The notes under the pieces are model-generated. The model searched no databases. It was not told where the DNA came from and was given only the letters and a program-made list of their open reading frames with translations. Positions 35,431 through 39,265 of a stretch of DNA of 39,265 nt are shown in pieces. The translations under genes were made by a program, and so were the position numbers. How positions within the stretch are numbered: position 1 is the first letter of the stretch; each line of letters opens with the position of its first letter. The DNA is from Desulfoluna sp. (GTDB lineage Bacteria; Desulfobacterota; Desulfobacteria; Desulfobacterales; Desulfolunaceae): assembly GCF_030145185.1 (NCBI RefSeq), contig NZ_JAQYWB010000053.1, positions 1 to 39,265 of the forward strand, given 5' to 3'.

Positions 35431-35490
35431 CTATGAGCGAAGCGAATTCCTTGAACGAAGCACTACGAACCAAGAACCAAGCACGTTTTT
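35431..35490 (+). repeat. Repeat C, single unit
   Basis: ATGAGCGAAGCGAATTCC, a GAACGAAG/GAACCAAG run and AAGCACGTTTTTCCC match one unit of the tandem array at 26698-26996. The CACGTTTTTCCCTA end is then repeated. Confidence 0.75.
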
Positions 35491-35525
35491 CCCTACACGT
35501 TTTTCCCTACACGTTTTCCCCTTAT

Positions 35526-35852
35526 CTACGCCAACCCCCTAACCTTATCCGCCGGATATTTGGCCTCATTCTTTTCCATCTTCAAATCCACGGCCTCGGC
35601 CATATCGATCTTTAAGATATCGGCCAGGCGGCAGAGGTAGATCTGAACGTCGGCGATCTCATCTGCGACCTCGGCTTTTTTCTTCGGTTCCAGGTCACCG
35701 GAGGCCGCTTCGGTGAGCCACTGAAAATGCTCGAGAAGCTCGGCGGCTTCCACCATCAGAGCCATGGAAATATTTTTGGGGGAATGGAACTGCTCCCAGT
35801 CACGATCTTTTGCGAACTGGCGTTGTCTTTCCTGAATTTTTGCGATGTTCAA
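35526..35852 (-). CDS. MazG-like nucleotide pyrophosphohydrolase
   Basis: A 108-residue all-helical NTP pyrophosphohydrolase of the MazG/dCTP pyrophosphatase (RS21-C6-like) group, which cleaves nucleoside triphosphates to monophosphates and PPi. Mg ligands are Glu35, Glu38 and Glu41 (VEAAELLEHFQW) and Glu65/Asp68 (VADEIADVQIY). The length is normal for the single-domain group. Its ATG overlaps the upstream gene's stop by 4 bp, so the two are co-translated. The likely role is nucleotide-pool sanitation; the exact base preference is unknown. Confidence 0.9.
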   Translation of the reverse strand: MNIAKIQERQRQFAKDRDWEQFHSPKNISMALMVEAAELLEHFQWLTEAASGDLEPKKKAEVADEIADVQIYLCRLADILKIDMAEAVDLKMEKNEAKYPADKVRGLA

Positions 35853-36193
35853 AACGGTATATCCTCGGAGTCATCTGGGTCTCCCCAGGTTTTATCTGGG
35901 TCGCCCCAGGTTTCAAAATCATTCAATACGACAGGTTGCTTGGGGTCTCTGGGGCGATCATCCACCTCCGAAAAAAAGGGTTCTTCCACCGGCATGTATT
36001 CCCACATCTCATTCTGATGAAGCCAGATGGGATCGGCATTGCGCTGGATAAACTCATCCAGGGGAATACCATCGACCGTCGGGGGGCGCTTGATGCGCTT
36101 TTGCTTCCCATTCATAAAAACATACATGTACTTTTTCTGCCGGGCTTTCTTGGCCTCTTTTTCAGCCGGAGTCCGCTTTCTCTTGTTTCCCAT
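35849..36193 (-). CDS. Small charged protein, unknown, upstream of the MazG-like gene
   Basis: A 114-residue protein with a very basic start (GNKRKRTPAEKEAKKARQKK) followed by YMYVFMNGKQKRIKRPP, a core with DEFIQRNADPIWLHQNEMWEYM, and an acidic tail with the repeat TWGDPDKTWGDPD. GAGG lies 7 nt before the ATG. The basic head and acidic tail suggest a nucleic-acid or ribosome contact, but this is a guess. No family was recognised. Translational coupling with the pyrophosphohydrolase suggests a shared job. Confidence 0.75.
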   Translation of the reverse strand: MGNKRKRTPAEKEAKKARQKKYMYVFMNGKQKRIKRPPTVDGIPLDEFIQRNADPIWLHQNEMWEYMPVEEPFFSEVDDRPRDPKQPVVLNDFETWGDPDKTWGDPDDSEDIPF

Positions 36194-36440
36194 GGGGTGT
36201 CCTCACTTACCATAAAAATGGCCGAAACGATGACCAGACCCACAGCCGGTTCAAAGCATGACGCTCTGCCCTGCCGAGTTAAAACGCACCGATCACGTCA
36301 ATAGGTCTCATGGCTGTCAACGACGTTCGAAATACTACGGCTGGAACCGAATGGCGAGGTCTTTTCTTGGGAAGGGGGGCAACTGGAGGGGGCATAGGGC
36401 ACCCTTATGTGAGGCATTGCCGACGGTGTGGGGATGAGAG

Positions 36441-36712
36441 GTAGGGTGTGCTTGCGCACCATGGATCAACCGCAACGGCCAAGAAAACCCATGAACGGAT
36501 ACCCCTCAAGCAGCATAGGAATGGCTAGCCCGGATATTTCATGAGAAAACAATCAGACCTAAGGAATAGTTCGTAATTGCAGTTCTTTACAGTAATATTT
36601 TCAATATATTTCAAAAATGCAAAATGTAATCCACAGTATTCTGTCTGATTTTCTCACCCTTCGGGCTAAAGGCGTTGGTTTTCCGAACAAATGGTGCGCA
36701 AGCACACCCTAC
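36441..36712. repeat. 272-bp element with perfect 22-bp terminal inverted repeats
   Basis: The ends 36441-36462 and 36691-36712 are perfect 22-bp inverted copies beginning GTAGGGTGTGCTTGCG. Each end folds on itself (GGTGTGC/GCGCACC). The 228-bp interior has no ORF and contains a complete inverted copy of repeat A at 36531-36668. The layout is that of a REPIN or MITE-like non-autonomous element. Confidence 0.8.
36531..36668 (-). repeat. Dispersed repeat A, copy nested in the 272-bp element
   Basis: Read on the minus strand it matches 76-212 closely over ~137 bp, including the AAATCAGACAGAATAC, TTACATTTTGCATTTTTGAA and CTATTCCTTAGGTCTGATTG regions. Confidence 0.75.
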
Positions 36713-36811
36713 GGGGTGTCACGTGGCGGGTTGTTTTCGTTAATCTGGCCATCTGAAGTCGATTGGGCTGAATAGTTACCATTTTTGTAACTATCAAGAT
36801 CATGAAAAGCA

Positions 36812-36856
36812 GCCTCCGGCGGCAAAGTGAGCCACCTTGAAAGCAGGTTGCGAATG
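36812..36856 (+). repeat. Palindromic repeat B
   Basis: GCCTCCGGCGGCAAAGTGAG followed by CCACCTTGAAAGCAGGTTGC. It matches 16636-16682 over its whole length. Confidence 0.7.
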
Positions 36857-37070
36857 CGCTTTACCCCCTTGTCACGGCGTAGCCAGCTTTTTCAAGCGTA
36901 GCTGAACGCGAAGACGGATCGCTTGTCGCGCCGTAGCCCATTGGCGTGGGTCGAATGGTGAGGCATAGACATGGGCGCAGGCGGATTCCTCGGGTCAAAT
37001 CACATCCGCATTTGGGCCGGTGCAAATCTGAAATGTGTACTTAAGACCTGTTTATTAAACTTTTCAAAAG

Positions 37071-37104
37071 TTTAGCCCCCGGCAGGGCCGCCGGAGGCAC
37101 ACGC
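37071..37104 (-). terminator. Possible terminator of the flavodiiron gene, made of repeat B
   Basis: On the minus strand GCCTCCGGC pairs with GCCGGGGGC (9 bp with one wobble), starting about 18 bp after the stop codon. The T-run is poor, so termination strength is uncertain. The sequence GTGCCTCCGGCGG is shared with the repeat after the HAD and hsdR genes. Confidence 0.4.
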
Positions 37105-37122
37105 TCAACAGTTACGAATCTT

Positions 37123-38316
37123 TTAGCCTTTCAGCCCCTCGGCAAAGGTTCGCCCATACTGTCGGCAGGCTTCGACACCGTCCGCATCGGGCGTCCAAAG
37201 GACGGCGACGCCCTCATCTTCGACGCGAAACCCGGCGCTTTTAAGATGTTCCCGTATCTGTTTGACCGATTCACCGCTCCAGCCGTAGGAGCCGAAAGCG
37301 CCCCCTTGCTTGCCTTTCAACTGAAGGCCTTTCACCTCTTCGAGGAACCCGGCCACTGAGGTGAGGATCCCGCGGTTGATGGTGGATGAGCCAACGATCA
37401 CCCCTTTGGATTGAAACACGTCGGTGATGACATCGTTTTTATCGCCCTTGCCCACGTTAATCACTTTAACAGAGACCTCGGGATCTGCCTCCTGAATCCC
37501 CTCGACAATGGCATCGGCCATTTTTCGGGTGTTCTCCCACATGGTATCGTAGACCACGGTGATCTGATTTTCCGGCACGCCTTCCGCCCACTTCAGATAA
37601 GAATGAATGATCTGTTCGGGATGATCCCGCCAGAGCACCCCATGGCTGGGGCAGATCATATCTACGGGAAGATTGAAGCCAAGCACTTCATTGATTTTGC
37701 GGGTGACCATGGGGCTGAACGGGGTCAGAATATTGGCATAATATTTCAGGCACTCCTGGTACAACTCGGCGGGATCGACGAGGTCATTGAACATTTCGCT
37801 GGTGGCGTAATGCTGGCCAAAGGCATCGTTGCTGAAGAGAATGTTGTTTTCGGTAAGATAGGTGAACATGCTGTCGGGCCAGTGAAGCATGGGGGCTTCT
37901 ATAAAGATAAGCTCCCGCTTTCCTAAGCTCAGGCGATCGCCGGTCTTCACCACCTGAAAGTTCCACTCCTGATGGTACTGCCCCTTTAAAGAGGCCACCC
38001 CCTTTTTCGTACAGTAGATGGGAACATCCGGGATATGGCGCATCAGCTCGGGCAGTGCGCCACTGTGGTCCACCACCCCATGGTTCATCACCAGATAATC
38101 AATCTCCTTTAAGTCCACGGTATGGATAAGCTGCTCTATGAATTGTTTTGCAAAGGGGAGCCACACCGTGTCGATAAGGACCGTCTTCTCATCCCGCACC
38201 AAGTAGGCGTTGTAGGTGGAGCCCCGATGCGTGGAGTACTCCTCTCCATGAAATTTACGCAGCTCCCAGTCCCGAACCCCGACCCACGTCACATGGTCAT
38301 TCAGATCAACATGCAT
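37123..38316 (-). CDS. fprA: Flavodiiron protein (A-type FprA/ROO-like) with a missing Glu ligand
   Basis: A 397-residue flavodiiron protein that reduces O2 to water (or NO to N2O) in anaerobes. The N-terminal metallo-beta-lactamase-like domain carries the diiron site; the C-terminal flavodoxin domain (from about residue 252) has the FMN loop YDTMWENTRKMA. Ligands seen are His79, Asp83, His84, His145, Asp164 and His225. The usual Glu81 of the HxExDH motif is Val: the sequence is NHGVVDHSG, codon GTG where GAG is expected. The start has AAGGAG 7 nt upstream. It is monocistronic, without a rubredoxin gene next to it. Activity is uncertain because of the substitution. Confidence 0.92.
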   Translation of the reverse strand: MHVDLNDHVTWVGVRDWELRKFHGEEYSTHRGSTYNAYLVRDEKTVLIDTVWLPFAKQFIEQLIHTVDLKEIDYLVMNHGVVDHSGALPELMRHIPDVPIYCTKKGVASLKGQYHQEWNFQVVKTGDRLSLGKRELIFIEAPMLHWPDSMFTYLTENNILFSNDAFGQHYATSEMFNDLVDPAELYQECLKYYANILTPFSPMVTRKINEVLGFNLPVDMICPSHGVLWRDHPEQIIHSYLKWAEGVPENQITVVYDTMWENTRKMADAIVEGIQEADPEVSVKVINVGKGDKNDVITDVFQSKGVIVGSSTINRGILTSVAGFLEEVKGLQLKGKQGGAFGSYGWSGESVKQIREHLKSAGFRVEDEGVAVLWTPDADGVEACRQYGRTFAEGLKG

Positions 38317-38587
38317 GGTGCTCTCCTTTTATTGGAAGTCATTTTGAGTATTTTTTGTATTATGGCAGGATGTTACCCCGAGAGCAACGTTCGACATTTC
38401 TGGGGTGGACGCCTTCGCGCACGACCGCAACCCTTCATACTTAGAACCCATGGATCCTCCCTTTTAGGCTTCGGCATAAAACGCACCGAAAAAGCCTATC
38501 CCCCGAATTTATTTCACCTTCGCCTGCGTTCCCCTGTCACCCCCATTACCGGCTGTCAAAAAAGTTTAGGAAAAAGCATGAAAAGGC

Positions 38588-38616
38588 TTGATTGACGGGC
38601 GATCCGCTGCTATAAG
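38588..38616 (+). promoter_or_regulatory. Promoter of the first tRNA-Leu gene
   Basis: TTGATT (38588-38593), a 17-bp spacer and TATAAG (38611-38616), ending 14 bp before the tRNA. The same elements precede the second copy. Confidence 0.65.
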
Positions 38617-38630
38617 TTTTTTCACAAATT

Positions 38631-38717
38631 GCCGAAGTGGTGGAATTGGTAGACGCGCTAGTTTCAGGGACTAGTGAGAGCAATCTCGTGGGAGTTCGAG
38701 TCTCCCCTTCGGCACCA
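38631..38717 (+). tRNA. tRNA-Leu (anticodon CAG)
   Basis: An 87-nt class II tRNA. The acceptor stem GCCGAAG pairs with CTTCGGC, the anticodon arm is CTAGT-TTCAGGG-ACTAG with CAG at 38665-38667, there is a long variable arm, and the T arm contains GTTCGAGTC. CCA is encoded (38715-38717). It decodes CUG. Confidence 0.97.
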
Positions 38718-38730
38718 AAAAAGATTTTGA

Positions 38731-38764
38731 AAGCCTCTGCATGAATTTGCAGAGGCTTTTTTGT
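38731..38764 (+). terminator. Terminator of the first tRNA-Leu gene
   Basis: AAGCCTCTGC pairs with GCAGAGGCTT around ATGAATTT, followed by a T-run, 13 bp after the tRNA. Confidence 0.92.
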
Positions 38765-38792
38765 TTTGATGGCTGCCAAAAGCAAAGGCATG

Positions 38793-38845
38793 CTTCGTTC
38801 TTCGTGCCAGGTTCTTCGTGCCTGGAGTCGCTGCGCTCCAGCGAT
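38793..38845 (-). repeat. Repeat C, single unit
   Basis: CTTCGTTCTTCGTGCC, GGTTCTTCGTGCC and GGAGTCGCTGCGCTCC match the 9847 and 10111 copies and, inverted, the array at 26698-26996. Confidence 0.65.
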
Positions 38846-39146
38846 TAGAAAAAAACAGGCCAGGGGCGGTTTTGATCATCCTTACCGAGATCTGTCTCGG
38901 CAGTGAGGGGTCTTCCGCCGGAAGGAAATCACTCGCGGGGACAAAAGATCGGCCTCATCACGAGGGTGCCTTCTTTTGATTCATCGATCGATGATGATGA
39001 GGAGGAGGAGGAGGGCAAAAAACCCTACCCCCGAAATCAAGACCTGTTTCTCAAGCGTTTCAAAAGTTTGGATCCGACAGAACCAGCGGAGACGCTTTTC
39101 ATTTCGCAAAGCCTGAATGATGAGGTCAAAAAAAACACGAAAAGGC
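38846..39146. other. Spacer between the tandem tRNA-Leu genes
   Basis: No supported gene. It contains a GATGATGATGAGGAGGAGGA trinucleotide run near 38992-39014. The last ~55 bp before the second tRNA (from 39136) match the DNA before the first tRNA and are part of the duplicated unit. Confidence 0.5.
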
Positions 39147-39175
39147 TTGATTGACGGGCAATGCGCTGCTATAAG
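39147..39175 (+). promoter_or_regulatory. Promoter of the second tRNA-Leu gene
   Basis: TTGATT (39147-39152), a 17-bp spacer and TATAAG (39170-39175), nearly identical to the first copy's promoter. Confidence 0.65.
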
Positions 39176-39188
39176 TCTCTCACAAATT

Positions 39189-39265
39189 GCCGAAGTGGTG
39201 GAATTGGTAGACGCGCTAGTTTCAGGGACTAGTGAGAGCAATCTCGTGGGAGTTCGAGTCTCCCC
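39189..39265 (+). tRNA. tRNA-Leu (anticodon CAG), second copy, cut by the window end
   Basis: The 77 visible bases are identical to the first tRNA-Leu. Only the 3' acceptor strand and CCA lie beyond the window. It is a tandem duplicate 558 bp downstream. Confidence 0.95.

Larger units (their letters stand above)
34379..35525. other. Long intergenic region filled with repeats
   Basis: About 1.15 kb separate the Hcp fusion from the MazG-like gene without a supported ORF. It contains repeats A, B, a half REPIN, a full REPIN and a single repeat C unit, listed separately. The first 200 bp are AT-rich and should contain the promoter of the Hcp-rhs operon, which I could not pin down. Confidence 0.5.
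36194..37122. other. Gene-free region with repeats
   Basis: About 930 bp without a supported ORF. It holds the inverted-repeat element 36441-36712 with a nested repeat A, a copy of repeat B (36812-36856), the GATTGGGCTGAATA motif shared with 7919-7932, and a hairpin near 37071-37104 downstream of the flavodiiron gene. Confidence 0.5.

Noticed and set aside
36194-36440. Promoter or riboswitch upstream of the 35849-36193 gene
   Set aside because: No convincing -10/-35 pair or conserved aptamer-like structure could be seen.
38903-39154. Plus-strand ORF of 83 codons with a DDDEEEEEG run
   Set aside because: The acidic run comes from a trinucleotide repeat, the end is the duplicated DNA upstream of the tRNA, and there is no ribosome site.

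Overview
The window looks like chromosome of an anaerobic, mid-GC Desulfobacterota (deltaproteobacterial) bacterium. This is inferred from an A-type flavodiiron protein, a decayed corrinoid-methyltransferase-like (URO-D) gene, a YibE/F membrane protein and paired cold-shock genes. No rRNA is present to fix the genus. Most genes lie on the minus strand. The non-coding DNA is unusually rich in dispersed palindromic repeats.

Region 1 (1-9,335) is mostly housekeeping: a small unknown protein, a DUF2721 membrane protein, two near-identical cold-shock genes with matching promoters and leaders on either side of a dead URO-D gene, a periplasmic rhodanese, a YibE/F protein behind an alkaline phosphatase, and a HAD hydrolase.

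Region 2 (9,336-23,134) is a defence island. It holds an orphan HigA-type regulator, a two-gene AAA ATPase/PIN nuclease operon, a 5'-truncated DprA-like gene and a type I restriction-modification operon (hsdM-hsdS, then hsdR). A REP-associated tyrosine transposase (RAYT) and its ~150-bp REPIN elements sit between hsdS and hsdR. Upstream of hsdM is a second Xre antitoxin whose toxin gene survives only as two end fragments.

Region 3 (23,135-27,189) contains a three-gene transposon (zinc-ribbon protein, DDE transposase, AAA ATPase), a TacA/DUF1778 antitoxin without its acetyltransferase toxin, a four-unit ~80-bp tandem array and a small membrane protein.

Region 4 (27,330-34,378) is the most striking: a three-gene polymorphic-toxin cassette in which an Hcp domain fused to carboxypeptidase-regulatory-like, LysM-like and Ig-like segments overlaps a 1,667-residue Rhs protein by 4 bp. 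The Rhs C-terminal toxin domain is unrecognised and is followed 3 bp later by a probable immunity gene. It reads as a type VI secretion effector that rides on an extended Hcp rather than on VgrG/PAAR.

Region 5 (34,379-39,265) has repeat-filled spacers, a small unknown gene overlapping a MazG-like pyrophosphohydrolase, a flavodiiron protein that lacks one conserved glutamate iron ligand, and two tandem tRNA-Leu(CAG) genes with duplicated promoters, the second cut by the window end.

Two themes recur. Toxin-antitoxin loci have lost toxins while keeping antitoxins (three cases). Small palindromic repeats sit at or within gene 3' ends and appear to supply the last codons of hsdR and hsdS.
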